The notes: a model not told the origin generated them from the letters alone. DNA of 64,000 nt from Sulfurimicrobium lacus (GCF_011764585.1 NZ_AP022853.1:1409501-1473500); one strand, 5' to 3'; positions 16,297 to 24,531 are shown, numbered from the stretch's first letter. Numbers and translations are program-made.

Positions 16297-18089
16297 GTTG
16301 CCTCCTTATTCCTTGATGCTTTCCAGCCGAACACAGCCCTGGGTGTATGACCTTTAAGGGGCTGCTCGCCCAGCGAGATAAAGCCTTCCGAATTTTCCAG
16401 TTCGTCCATGACCGCCGCGCTGCACACTAAAGCATAGCCAGTGGGCTTGGTCAGGTCCTCGATACGTGAGGAAACGTTCACCACGTCGCCGACGGCGGTA
16501 TATTCGTGTCGTTCTGCGGAACCGGCGTGGCCCACCACGGCCTCGCCGACGTGCAGCCCGATGCCGATACGGATGGTCGCCTGCCCCTCGGCGGCCAGTT
16601 CGGCGTTGAGCATCTTGAGTTTCTCCAGCATATCCAGGGCGGCGGCGAAGGCGCGGCGCGACGGGTGTTCAACGGTATTGGGAGCGCCGAAGAATGCCAT
16701 GATGCCGTCGCCGATGAACTTGTCCACGGTGCCTTCCTGCTGGTGGATCGCTGCCGTCATGTAGGCAAAATAGCGATTGAGCAGGCCGATGACTTCCTCG
16801 GCGGAGAGGGCTTCGCTCAGGGTGGTAAAGTCGCGGATATCAGCGAACAGCACGCAAACATGCCGGCGGCTACCACCAAGGCTGTCCGCCAGATGGCCTT
16901 CCAGAATCTCCCGCAGCACATGGGGGCTGACATAACCCGAGAAGGCGCGGCGCAATAGACGCCGCTCGGCCATTTCCCGCCAGGCTTCAGTGCCGACACG
17001 CAGCGAGAACCCCAGCACGACGGCCAGCATCGGCCCGGCGGCGGGAAGATACCAGTTGTTGGCGAGACCCCAAGTCGCGACGACCAGCATAATCGCCAGC
17101 ATGGCTCCGACCAGGGCGGCGCCGACAGCAATCCGCCTGCCCGCCAGCCACAACAGCATGGCTCCGGTCAGCGCGAGAAGCAGTACTACCGGCATTGGCA
17201 CCGTTTTGATGGAACCTGGCCCCAGCAGAGTTCGCAGGGCCTGGGCGTGGATCAGCACTCCTGGCGCGACGCCGCCGTTATCTTCCCATCCTGCCAGATT
17301 GACTGGCTGCTTGTGGCGGTCTTCGAAGGGCAGCACGCTGCCGAGCAGCACTGGTCGTCCGGCAAAAGCATTATGCAGCGCTTGGGCATTACCCGAAGCC
17401 TGCCAGTCGAGCACCCGCCACAGGGGAACATAATTGAAGCGGCTACCCAGGGCATAGTCCACTAGGCCGGGCTGCGGGTTGGCGCCCAAGCGGCGCGCCA
17501 TCTGACCAGCAAGAGTGGGTACCGCGGTCCCGCTCACCCCCTGCCGCTCGTCGAAGCGCCGCACAGTCTGGTCGGCATCCACCGGCCACAACAGGTAACC
17601 TGCTCCCCCTTCTCCGGCCAGAGCCAGGTAAGGTGGGTAGATGTGACGCGGCTTGCCGTCCGCAGCTACCGTCACTCCCAGTACTAGCGGCGTGCCTCTG
17701 CGCATCGCCAGCAGTCCCTTGAGCAAGGCCATGTCGCTACCCGGCACGATGAAATCGTAGGAGCTTTCCGGCAAAGCGATGTCCAACCCGACCGCACGAA
17801 CATTGGCACTGGCCATGGCTTCCAGAAAACGCCCCAAGTGAGGGTGCCACAGGGCAATGGGCTCCGGCAGGCGACGCATGGTTTCCTCGTCGATGCCGAC
17901 GACAGCCACATCATGCGGAAAGGTATTCGGCCAGTAAGTGCGCATCAGGGAGAACTGCGCGTCCAGCAACTTGAAATCAAGAAAACGGGTGAAGGATACG
18001 AACTGGAGCGCGAGCCCCAGAAAAACGACCGCCACTGCACTCCACAAGAGAAGCCGATGATTTTGTACGGTGGGAGAAACGTCAGCCAT
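16293..18089 (-). CDS. CHASE2-domain class III adenylate/guanylate cyclase
   Basis: Inner-membrane cyclase of about 598 aa. A membrane helix at about 15-35 precedes a large extracytoplasmic CHASE2 sensor (about 40-300; VAVVGIDEETMRRLPEP, RAVGLDIALPESSYDF). Three closely spaced helices follow (about 310-375), then the cytoplasmic class III catalytic domain (about 405-590). Metal-binding Asp residues appear in VLFADIRDFTTLSE and KFIGDGIMAFFGAP, and the transition-state Asn/Arg in YTAVGDVVNVSSRIE, so it should be active. I chose ATG 18089 (MADVSPT), with a weak GAGAG upstream. A GTG at 18119 would add 10 residues. It is the first gene of the three-gene operon with the FecR-like and CHAT proteins, overlapping the next gene by 4 nt. 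Confidence 0.92.
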   Translation of the reverse strand: MADVSPTVQNHRLLLWSAVAVVFLGLALQFVSFTRFLDFKLLDAQFSLMRTYWPNTFPHDVAVVGIDEETMRRLPEPIALWHPHLGRFLEAMASANVRAVGLDIALPESSYDFIVPGSDMALLKGLLAMRRGTPLVLGVTVAADGKPRHIYPPYLALAGEGGAGYLLWPVDADQTVRRFDERQGVSGTAVPTLAGQMARRLGANPQPGLVDYALGSRFNYVPLWRVLDWQASGNAQALHNAFAGRPVLLGSVLPFEDRHKQPVNLAGWEDNGGVAPGVLIHAQALRTLLGPGSIKTVPMPVVLLLALTGAMLLWLAGRRIAVGAALVGAMLAIMLVVATWGLANNWYLPAAGPMLAVVLGFSLRVGTEAWREMAERRLLRRAFSGYVSPHVLREILEGHLADSLGGSRRHVCVLFADIRDFTTLSEALSAEEVIGLLNRYFAYMTAAIHQQEGTVDKFIGDGIMAFFGAPNTVEHPSRRAFAAALDMLEKLKMLNAELAAEGQATIRIGIGLHVGEAVVGHAGSAERHEYTAVGDVVNVSSRIEDLTKPTGYALVCSAAVMDELENSEGFISLGEQPLKGHTPRAVFGWKASRNKEAT

Positions 18090-18246
18090 GCTCTCATGGT
18101 AGCGGCTGCGGCTATACACAGCAAAAGCACATTAATGTCAACCCATTGCCTGGGTGAGGTAGGCTGGAAAACTATTCTGCGATCAATGCTCGGAATAGAT
18201 CCGAGCGTTGAGAGAAAACTCGAAAGTAAATTCCACTTGCCGGAAT

Positions 18247-18276
18247 AAAAAAAGGGCACCCTTTTCAGGATGCCCT
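18247..18276 (-). terminator. Rho-independent terminator of sodB
   Basis: On the minus strand AGGGCATCC pairs with a GGGTGCCCT arm across a short TGAAAA loop, and the arm runs directly into seven T residues. It lies about 45 nt after the sodB stop codon, in the right orientation. Confidence 0.85.
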
Positions 18277-18318
18277 CTGCGATTGCGAGCTCAATCTCGC
18301 GAATCAGGTGGTGCTTGT

Positions 18319-18903
18319 TCAGGCGAAGTTTTTCGCCGCGAAGTCCCAGTTCACCAGGTTGTTCAGGAAGGTCTCGACGAACTTCGGACGCAGGTTGCGG
18401 TAGTCGATGTAGTAGGCGTGTTCCCAGACGTCGACGCACAGCACGGCCTTGTCGCCGGTGGTCAGCGGGGTGCCGGCGGCGCCCATGTTGACGATGTCGA
18501 CGGAGCCGTCGGCCTTCTTCACCAGCCAGGTCCAGCCGGAACCGAAATTGCCTACGGCAGAGGTCTGGAAGGCTTTCTTGAATTCGTCCACGGAGCCCCA
18601 TTTTTTGTTGATGGCGTCAGCCAGCGCGCCGGTCGGGGCACCGCCGCCGTTCGGCTTCATGCAGTTCCAGAAGAAGCTATGGTTCCACACCTGGGCGGAG
18701 TTGTTGTAGATGCCGCCAGCCGGTGCTTTCTTGATGATGGCTTCGAGGTCGAGGTTCTCGTATTCGGTGCCCTTGATCAGGTTGTTCAGGTTGGTAACGT
18801 AAGCCTGATGGTGCTTGGCGTAGTGGTATTCGAACGTTTCCTGGGACATGTGGGGCGCCAGTGCATCCATGGCATAAGGCAGAGCGGGCAGTTGATGTTC
18901 CAT
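18319..18903 (-). CDS. sodB: Superoxide dismutase [Fe]
   Basis: 194-aa cytoplasmic iron superoxide dismutase that disproportionates superoxide to oxygen and hydrogen peroxide. The N-terminal signature MEHQLPALPYAMDALAPHMS and metal ligand His27 in EYHYAKHHQAYV are present. The second His is in VWNHSFFW, and the Asp/His pair lies in the signature DVWEHAYYIDYRN. The Fe-type rather than Mn-type assignment rests on the short length and the AQVWNHSFFW and GSGWTWLV phrases. An ATG with AAGGAG upstream starts the gene and a strong terminator follows it. It stands alone as a transcription unit between ybiB and the cyclase operon. Confidence 0.97.
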   Translation of the reverse strand: MEHQLPALPYAMDALAPHMSQETFEYHYAKHHQAYVTNLNNLIKGTEYENLDLEAIIKKAPAGGIYNNSAQVWNHSFFWNCMKPNGGGAPTGALADAINKKWGSVDEFKKAFQTSAVGNFGSGWTWLVKKADGSVDIVNMGAAGTPLTTGDKAVLCVDVWEHAYYIDYRNLRPKFVETFLNNLVNWDFAAKNFA

Positions 18904-18932
18904 GTTAACTCCTTGAAGGGTTTTAAATAAAT

Positions 18933-18957
18933 CAGGCAGGAAAGAGCTTCCTGCCTG
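18933..18957 (-). terminator. Hairpin downstream of ybiB, probable terminator
   Basis: A 10-bp perfect stem CAGGCAGGAA / TTCCTGCCTG with a 5-nt loop lies between the ybiB stop and the sodB start. On the minus strand it is followed by ATTTATTT, a weak U-tract. It would stop ybiB transcription before sodB. Confidence 0.6.
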
Positions 18958-19070
18958 TGGCGACTAAGCGATTTAGAATTAGTTTACCTAAAAACCCTGC
19001 TGGCGGCAATAGTTGAGTAAATCAATCGCCTTTTGGCGCGATTTCGCATCCGAAGGGAGGGCAGGCAGGG

Positions 19071-20045
19071 TCAGGCGGCGGCCAGGCCGCCGGCTTCTAT
19101 GGCTGCAATCGCCTTGGCCTGGTTCATGTCCTGGGCGTAGCCGGTGCCGTAAAGGCAGCACGCCAGTTGATTGACCAGCGGCAGGGGAAGGGGGACTTCT
19201 CCTGCCAGAATCTGCTTCGTCCAGAGTGCCGTTGCTGCTGCACTCGCGGCCTTGGGCAGGTTGGGGCTGCTGCGGGTGGGGCTGCGTTCCGCCTCGAAGA
19301 GTATTTCGCAGCTTCCCTGGTTCAGGTGTTCCAGCTGCGGGCGTTGCATGGGATTGGCAAAAGGCTCGCCATCGCAACTCTGCAACAGGAGGGCGTGCGC
19401 CTCTGTCGCGAGCAGGTAGGTTCTCAGTTGTTCCAGCCAGTCCGGCTGGCTGGCGCTGACCAGGTGCAGGCCAGCATCGCTGAAGGGCTGCAGCAGCTTG
19501 ACCATGAGGTGGGCGCTGTTGCGCAATCCCAGGCGGTTTCTCAGGCTTAGCATGGATGCCAGTCCCGGGCAGAGCACCGCAGTCGGCACGAATGCCAGCC
19601 CTTCCTGGTCCAGTGCATGCTGAGCTTGCGACAGACTGACGCAAGGCAGGATGCCCAGTTCGCGCAGGACATAGGATGCCGCCATGCCGTCGTGATTTTC
19701 CAGCGTGCCGTGAAGCAGCACCGGAATGCCGAAATGCTGCAGCAGCAGGGCGAACAACGGCAGCAGGTTGGCGGTTTCCTGTCCGCCGCCGTATGCCGGG
19801 ATGACGACCGGCATTATGCCGTCATGCGGCGCTTTGAGTTTATAAAGCCGCTCCTCGACTGCACGCTGGAAACCCAGCAGTTCATCCAGGCTTTCACCCT
19901 TGGTGCGCAAGGCATAAAGCAGGGCGCCCAGTTCCAGATCTTCCACCCCGCCGTCGAGCATGGCCGCGAACAGGCTATGGGCTTCGCTTTCCGCCAGACT
20001 GGCCTGGCCACGCCCGAGTTCCCTGATCAACGTCGCAATGCTCAC
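19071..20045 (-). CDS. ybiB: YbiB-like DNA-binding protein (TrpD2 / anthranilate phosphoribosyltransferase fold)
   Basis: 324-aa protein with the glycosyltransferase family 3 fold. A helical N-terminal domain (SLFAAMLDGGVEDLELGALL, RTKGESLDELLGFQRAV) is followed by the larger alpha/beta domain (PVVIPAYGGGQETANLLPL, GIPVLLHGTLENHDG). It matches YbiB/TrpD2 rather than TrpD. The TrpD PRPP loop GTGGD is replaced by AYGGGQE, and the substrate Asn and Arg patterns of TrpD are absent. E. coli YbiB binds nucleic acid non-specifically and belongs to the SOS response. No trp genes are nearby. It is a single gene with its own terminator-like hairpin downstream. Confidence 0.85.
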   Translation of the reverse strand: MSIATLIRELGRGQASLAESEAHSLFAAMLDGGVEDLELGALLYALRTKGESLDELLGFQRAVEERLYKLKAPHDGIMPVVIPAYGGGQETANLLPLFALLLQHFGIPVLLHGTLENHDGMAASYVLRELGILPCVSLSQAQHALDQEGLAFVPTAVLCPGLASMLSLRNRLGLRNSAHLMVKLLQPFSDAGLHLVSASQPDWLEQLRTYLLATEAHALLLQSCDGEPFANPMQRPQLEHLNQGSCEILFEAERSPTRSSPNLPKAASAAATALWTKQILAGEVPLPLPLVNQLACCLYGTGYAQDMNQAKAIAAIEAGGLAAA

Positions 20046-20197
20046 CTTCTACTCCGGAAGTTATTTAGATGCCGTTGTACTAGCAAGCGTTGTGCCAGAT
20101 TTGTTGTTTCAATGAATTCAGTATGTTATTGAAGTTGCGCTGAAGTGCCAGGCCAGATGCTGGTGCAGGAGGGGATAAATTTGCTTCGCGCTGGTGC

Positions 20198-20222
20198 AAA
20201 AAACCCCGCCATGGGCGGGGTT
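20198..20222 (-). terminator. Rho-independent terminator of the Gly/Met-rich protein gene
   Basis: On the minus strand AACCCCGCC pairs with GGCGGGGTT around a 3-nt loop and runs into a T tract. It sits about 20 nt after the stop codon at 20241. Confidence 0.9.
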
Positions 20223-20240
20223 GGAATTTGAAAATGGAAA

Positions 20241-20642
20241 TCAGCGGCGTGGACCACCACCCATGCCGCCGCCCATACCTCCACCGCCCGGACCCATGCC
20301 GCCACCGCCACCCATACCGCCGCCCGGACCCATGCCACCGCCCATGCCAGCCGGCGGCATATCAGGCAGGGTCATGCCTTTTTCCTTGGCGCGCTCCTGC
20401 ATCCTGGCGTGGTGCTCGGCCCGGATTTGCTCGCGTTCCTGCTGGGTTTTGGCGGCGCGCATCTTGGTTCGGTATTCCATGCGCTCCTGGGTTGTCATCA
20501 ACTGGCTGCCATAAATCTGGTCGCGCGGTTGCATTTGCTGCTGCGCCGGGGCTGGCGCAGCAGCCGGGTCGGCAGCCCACGAGGCCGCTGCGGCAGAGCA
20601 AAGTGCCACTACCGTGGCCGAAATTAAAGTACGCTTGAACAT
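20241..20642 (-). CDS. Exported protein with Gly/Met-rich C-terminal tail, unknown function
   Basis: 133-aa protein of unknown function. A signal peptide is clear (about residues 1-23, ending in ASWAADP). The middle is a charged helix with many Gln, Arg and Glu residues (RDQIYGSQLMTTQERMEYRT and on), like the helical LTxxQ-type stress proteins, although no LTxxQ motif is present. The last ~35 residues are almost only Gly, Met and Pro in a repeating GGGMGPGG pattern ending in PRR. Methionine-rich tails of this sort can bind copper or silver, but that is speculation here. The ATG at 20642 has GGAGG upstream. It is monocistronic with a strong terminator. Confidence 0.8.
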   Translation of the reverse strand: MFKRTLISATVVALCSAAAASWAADPAAAPAPAQQQMQPRDQIYGSQLMTTQERMEYRTKMRAAKTQQEREQIRAEHHARMQERAKEKGMTLPDMPPAGMGGGMGPGGGMGGGGGMGPGGGGMGGGMGGGPRR

Positions 20643-20733
20643 GTCGAACCTCCATCGGAAAATTATTGCTGTTGGAAAGGCTTATGAGCTAGCAACTAGA
20701 AAAACCACTTCTGTGTTTTAGTGACAATCATAA

Positions 20734-21243
20734 ATGCGGATAAGTTCTGAAAACATCTCCCTGTCCGAGCCATTGCCGCGTTTCATGTGCGACGTGATGC
20801 TGGCGCGCTTGGCACGCTACCTGCGCGCAGCGGGTTATGACACGGCATTGGCTGCCGATACTGCGCCGGACCGGGATATCATACGCCAGGCAGTGGAGGA
20901 GGGGCGCTGGCTGTTGACGATGGACCGCAAAATTCAGGATCACAAGGCGGCGCGGGGGCGGCTGGTGGTGCTGGCGCATGCGGAGCTGGATGCACAGGCT
21001 CGGGAGTTGCAGGAATGCTTCACGATGGATTGGGCGGGGCATGCGTTTTTTCGCTGCATCCTGGACAACGCTTTCCTCGAAGTGCTGAATGAGGTGGATA
21101 TCGGCCGGGTGCCGGACGACGTGCGCCTTTCGGGCCAGCCCCTGATGCGCTGCCCGAGGTGCGGCCGGGTGTACTGGCGCGGCTCCCACTACCGCCGCAT
21201 GATGGGGCGGCTGCTGCGCTGGCAGAGCGGGGATTTCGGCTAA
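20734..21243 (+). CDS. Mut7-C RNase-domain protein
   Basis: 169-aa protein of the Mut7-C family, a PIN-like fold with proposed RNase activity. The N-terminal signature FMCDVMLARLARYLRAAGYD carries the first acidic residue. Later acidic residues lie in APDRDIIRQAVEEGRWLLTMD and in the VDIGRVPDDV segment. The C-terminus has a single CPRCGRVYWRGSHYRRM knuckle. Longer relatives carry a second CxxC pair before it, which I do not see here. The start could be later, at a Met close to CDVML, because the first 17 residues are not conserved in character. It is convergent with the methyltransferase gene, 41 nt away. Confidence 0.85.
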   Translation: MRISSENISLSEPLPRFMCDVMLARLARYLRAAGYDTALAADTAPDRDIIRQAVEEGRWLLTMDRKIQDHKAARGRLVVLAHAELDAQARELQECFTMDWAGHAFFRCILDNAFLEVLNEVDIGRVPDDVRLSGQPLMRCPRCGRVYWRGSHYRRMMGRLLRWQSGDFG

Positions 21244-21284
21244 GCGTTCATGCTGCAATCCGCACTGGCCCGCAGACATCCCTG

Positions 21285-22094
21285 CTATTTCTTGTGCGCC
21301 AGCACGAAGACACGGTGGAACGTCAGCTCTACCATGCCGTCGCTGCCGCACTGGCGCTCCAGCGCGGCGGCGACGATTTGCGCAGCGCGCGAAAAGAAGT
21401 CCGCCGGCACGTCGCCTCGATAATGATGCGGATTCAAGTAAGCTACCGCCGCGCCGGAGAGGAAGATTTCCATCGCCTGTTGCGCGGAACAGCGGTTGAC
21501 GACGGCCTCCATGCGGCTTTCCGCGACGGTGAAGCCGGCATCGGCAAACAGGCGGGCGTAATTCTCGGCATTCTCCAGAAACCGCCACGGCGACCTGAAG
21601 CGGGCGAAAGCTTCCCGCGTGTCCTCGTGACGGTGCAAATCGCCGACCGCAGCGACGAAATTGGGGCAAAATTCTTTCTTCGCCGGCGCCTGCATCGCCA
21701 TCCTGCCACCCGCGCGAAGCGCATCGAGGCAGGCGGTCAGCACGGAGGCTGGGTCGTCGAACCACTGAAATGCGGAGTTGCAGTAGATCGCGTCGAACTC
21801 GGCCATGAACGGCAATCTTGCTGCATCGGACGCGACGAATTCGATGCCGGCGCTGCCATGGCGTGAGCGAGCCTCGGCGATCATTCCCGCTGCGGCGTCG
21901 CAGCCGACGACCCGCCCGTCGGTGCGCTCGCGCATGCGCGCGGTCAGGGCGCCGGGGCCGCAAGCCAGGTCGAGAACATCTTCGCCGGGCCTGATGTCCA
22001 GCATCTCCAGCAGCGTTTCGCCTGCCGATTGCTGGACCACTGCGCGCTGCTGATAGCTCGCGGCCATCTGGGAAAAGTCAGGCATGTTGTTCAT
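21285..22094 (-). CDS. Class I SAM-dependent methyltransferase
   Basis: 269-aa methyltransferase of the UbiE/trans-aconitate type. Motif I is VLDLACGPGALTARM at about residues 40-54. An acidic residue follows in VVGCDAAAGMIAEAR, then the motif II/III region FDAIYCNSAFQWFDDP. The substrate cannot be read from the sequence. The ATG at 22094 overlaps the end of the annotated leuA frame by 4 nt, or by 17 nt if the leuA frameshift is ignored and the ancestral reading frame is restored. The two genes are therefore probably co-transcribed. Confidence 0.9.
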   Translation of the reverse strand: MNNMPDFSQMAASYQQRAVVQQSAGETLLEMLDIRPGEDVLDLACGPGALTARMRERTDGRVVGCDAAAGMIAEARSRHGSAGIEFVASDAARLPFMAEFDAIYCNSAFQWFDDPASVLTACLDALRAGGRMAMQAPAKKEFCPNFVAAVGDLHRHEDTREAFARFRSPWRFLENAENYARLFADAGFTVAESRMEAVVNRCSAQQAMEIFLSGAAVAYLNPHHYRGDVPADFFSRAAQIVAAALERQCGSDGMVELTFHRVFVLAHKK

Positions 22095-23755
22095 CCTCCA
22101 CGAATATTTCTGTTTGCGATTCCCGGTCGCGATTCAGCGCCGAGAGCACCGCCTTGAGCGACGCGCTCACCGTGTCGTGGTCGAGCGCGCCGGCCGTCGA
22201 TGCTGAGCTGCACGTAGGCGACCGCCTCGGCATCGGTGCCCGAAGCGAGCGCGTGTTCGCTGTAATCCACCACGTTCAGGCGCTGTCCACCATGGCGCAT
22301 CCAGGCGTCGACGAAGGCGGCAAGCGCGCCTTCGCCCGCGCCGTGCAACTGGTGTGCGGCGCCCTGTTCGGCGACATGCGCGGCGATGACGTCGCGGCCG
22401 TCACGACGGTCCAGCCGGTAGCCTTCCAGCGTCACGGGTGCCTGGTCGACGACGAAATGTTGCATGAACAGCCCGTGAATGGTGGCGCTGTCGATCTCGC
22501 CGCGCCGTTCCTCGCTGGCGCGCTGCACCAGCTGGGCCAGCTCCACCTGCATCCAGCGCGGCAGGTGCAGGCCGTAATCGCGCTCCATGACGAAAGCCAC
22601 GCCGCCCTTCCCCGACTGGCTGTTGACGCGCACGACGGCCTGGTAGTCGCGCCCCAGATCGCGCGGGTCGATGGGCAGGTAGGCGACCTGCCACGGCTCG
22701 TCCGCCCGCTGCTGGTGCAGGCACTTGCGGATCGCGTCCTGGTGGCTGCCGGAGAAGGCGGTGTAAACCAGTTCGCCGATCCACGGATGGCGCGGATGGA
22801 CTGAGAAACCGGTGCACTCGCTGTAGACCTGGAGGATTTCGTCCGGGCTGGAGAGGTCGAGCTCCGGGTCCACGCCCTGGCTGTAGAGGTTCATCGCCAT
22901 GGTGACGATGTCCATGTTGCCGGTGCGCTCGCCGTTGCCGAGCAGGGTGCCCTCGACCCGGTCGGCGCCGGCCAGTACGGCCAGTTCCGCCGCCGCCACG
23001 GCGCAGCCGCGGTCGTTGTGGGTGTGCACCGAGAGGACGATGCTGTCGCGCCGGCTGATGTGCGTGGCGAAATACTCCACCTGGTCGGCGAACACGTTGG
23101 GCGTGGCCGACTCGACCGTGGTCGGCAGGTTGAGTATGCAGGGGTGCTGCGGCGTCGGCTGCCACACGTCGAGCACCGCCTCGCAGATTTCCACCGCGTA
23201 CTCGGGCTCGGTGCTGGTGAAGCTTTCCGGGGTGTATTCGAACACCCACTCGGTTGCGGGGTATTTTTCCGCCTCGCGCTTTACCCACGCCGCGCCGTTG
23301 CGCGCGATGGCCGTGATGCCGGCGCGGTCCTTGCCGAACACCCGCTCGCGCTGCACCGTGGAGGTGGAGTTGTAGACGTGCATCACCGCCCGCTTCGCCC
23401 CGCGCAAGGCCTCGAACGAGCGCACGATCAGCTCCTCGCGCGCCTGCGTCAGCACCTGAACCGTGACGTCGGCGGGGATCTGCTGTTCCTCGATCAGCCA
23501 GCGGATGAAGTCGTAATCGGGCTGGCTCGCGGCTGGGAAACCCACCTCGATTTCCTTGAAGCCGAGCTTCACCAGCAAGGCCCACATGCGCCGCTTGCGC
23601 GCCACGTCCATGGGTTCGAGCAGCGCCTGGTTGCCGTCGCGCAGGTCCACGCTGACCCAGCGCGGCGCGCGCGTGATGGTGTTGTTCGGCCACTGGCGTT
23701 GGCGAATCGGCACTGCTGCGGCAGGGCGGTATTTGGTGTGGTCGAAGGTTTTCAC
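22091..23755 (-). CDS. leuA: 2-isopropylmalate synthase, with apparent 3'-terminal frameshift
   Basis: Condenses acetyl-CoA and 2-oxoisovalerate, the first committed step of leucine synthesis. The long (yeast/actinobacterial-like) class is indicated by the start KYRPAAAVPIRQRQWPNNTI, and the current frame encodes 554 aa. The catalytic TIM barrel has VDLRDGNQAL and the metal motif VLSVHTHNDRGCAVAAAELA. The LeuA allosteric domain covers roughly the last 150 residues. Close to the end the frame reads VQLSIDG and then an Arg-rich, non-family tail. The +1 frame gives ALDHDTVSASLKAVLSALNR, the expected family ending, stopping at 22078. Removing one C near 22190 would join them as IDGGALDHD. So this copy has a real frameshift or a sequencing error. 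The catalytic core is intact. Confidence 0.92.
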   Translation of the reverse strand: MKTFDHTKYRPAAAVPIRQRQWPNNTITRAPRWVSVDLRDGNQALLEPMDVARKRRMWALLVKLGFKEIEVGFPAASQPDYDFIRWLIEEQQIPADVTVQVLTQAREELIVRSFEALRGAKRAVMHVYNSTSTVQRERVFGKDRAGITAIARNGAAWVKREAEKYPATEWVFEYTPESFTSTEPEYAVEICEAVLDVWQPTPQHPCILNLPTTVESATPNVFADQVEYFATHISRRDSIVLSVHTHNDRGCAVAAAELAVLAGADRVEGTLLGNGERTGNMDIVTMAMNLYSQGVDPELDLSSPDEILQVYSECTGFSVHPRHPWIGELVYTAFSGSHQDAIRKCLHQQRADEPWQVAYLPIDPRDLGRDYQAVVRVNSQSGKGGVAFVMERDYGLHLPRWMQVELAQLVQRASEERRGEIDSATIHGLFMQHFVVDQAPVTLEGYRLDRRDGRDVIAAHVAEQGAAHQLHGAGEGALAAFVDAWMRHGGQRLNVVDYSEHALASGTDAEAVAYVQLSIDGRRARPRHGERVAQGGALGAESRPGIANRNIRGG

Positions 23756-23847
23756 GGTATCTGCTCCCTGGGTTTACGAGTTGGAGAAAGATTAAACCGC
23801 TCGGCGCGAAATGTGCTTGCGAATATGCCTTTGATAAGTGGAAATCG

Positions 23848-23862
23848 CGCAATATAATTGCG
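23848..23862 (+). promoter_or_regulatory. 15-bp palindrome in leuA-lrp intergenic region, candidate Lrp/AsnC operator
   Basis: CGCAAT-ATA-ATTGCG is a perfect palindrome with the 15-bp size and AT centre typical of Lrp/AsnC-family operators. It contains a TATAAT (23853-23858) spaced 16 nt from TTGATA (23831-23836), a good sigma-70 promoter for the regulator gene at 23906. Binding there would give autorepression. Its role at leuA is inferred. Confidence 0.5.
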
Positions 23863-23905
23863 TATAATGTTGAAATAGAAGTGCCATATACCAAAGGGAG
23901 TGAAT

Positions 23906-24376
23906 ATGGAGCTAGACCGTTACGACCGGCGCATTCTCGAAGTGCTGCAGGAGGAAGGGCGCATCAGTAACCAGGATCTGGCCGAGCGCATCGGCCTGTC
24001 GGCTTCGCCTTGCCTGCGCCGGGTGAAAGCGCTGGAGGAGAACGGTCTGATCGCCGGCTACCGGGCCTTGCTGGATGCGAAAAAGCTCGGCTTCACGCTC
24101 ACCGTGCTGATCCAGATTTCGATGGACCGCCACACCCCGGAGCGATTCGCCAATTTCGAGGCGCGCGTGGGCGAACTGGATGAAGTGATGGAGTGCCTGC
24201 TGATTACCGGCCAGGACGCCGATTACCTGCTCAAGGCCGTGGTGCGCGACATGGACGCTTACCAGGAACTGCTGCTCAACAAGATTACGCGCATCGAGGG
24301 GGTCAGCGGCGTGCATTCGAGTTTCGTGATGCGCCGCGTGGTGGACAAGACCGCCCTGCCGGTGGGCAGGGCGTAA
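23906..24376 (+). CDS. Lrp/AsnC-family transcriptional regulator
   Basis: 156-aa regulator. The N-terminal helix-turn-helix (about 5-60) reads LDRYDRRILEVLQEEGRISN, then LAERIGLSASPCLRRVKALE. The C-terminal RAM ligand-binding domain has VLIQISMDRH, VMECLLITGQDADYLLKAVV and GVSGVHSSFVMRRV. An ATG at 23906 follows AAAGGGAG at ideal spacing. A GTG at 23900 overlaps that ribosome site and is less likely. It is divergent from leuA across about 150 nt, so it may control leuA and itself. The effector is probably an amino acid, with leucine plausible from context only. Confidence 0.93.
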   Translation: MELDRYDRRILEVLQEEGRISNQDLAERIGLSASPCLRRVKALEENGLIAGYRALLDAKKLGFTLTVLIQISMDRHTPERFANFEARVGELDEVMECLLITGQDADYLLKAVVRDMDAYQELLLNKITRIEGVSGVHSSFVMRRVVDKTALPVGRA

Positions 24377-24393
24377 TTAAAGCGGCAATTCAG

Positions 24394-24513
24394 GCCACAG
24401 AGAACACAGAGTTCACAGAGATGAAGCGGATTTCGCCACGTTTTGGGCGTGGCGCAAAAGACCCCCCATATCTGACTAGCCGTTTTCTCTGTGAACTCTG
24501 TGTTCTCTGTGGC
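24394..24513. repeat. Palindromic intergenic repeat, 27-bp perfect arms
   Basis: Left arm 24394-24420 begins GCCACAGAGAACACAGAG. The right arm 24487-24513 is its exact reverse complement. The 66-nt loop holds an inner hairpin CGCCACG...CGTGGCG (about 24433-24453). A related element with the same architecture lies at 34657-34727. It fills the space between the Lrp-type gene and the convergent reductase gene and carries no ORF. It is probably a REP- or MITE-like dispersed element. Confidence 0.85.
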
Positions 24514-24531
24514 TGACTGATTTTGCCCGGT

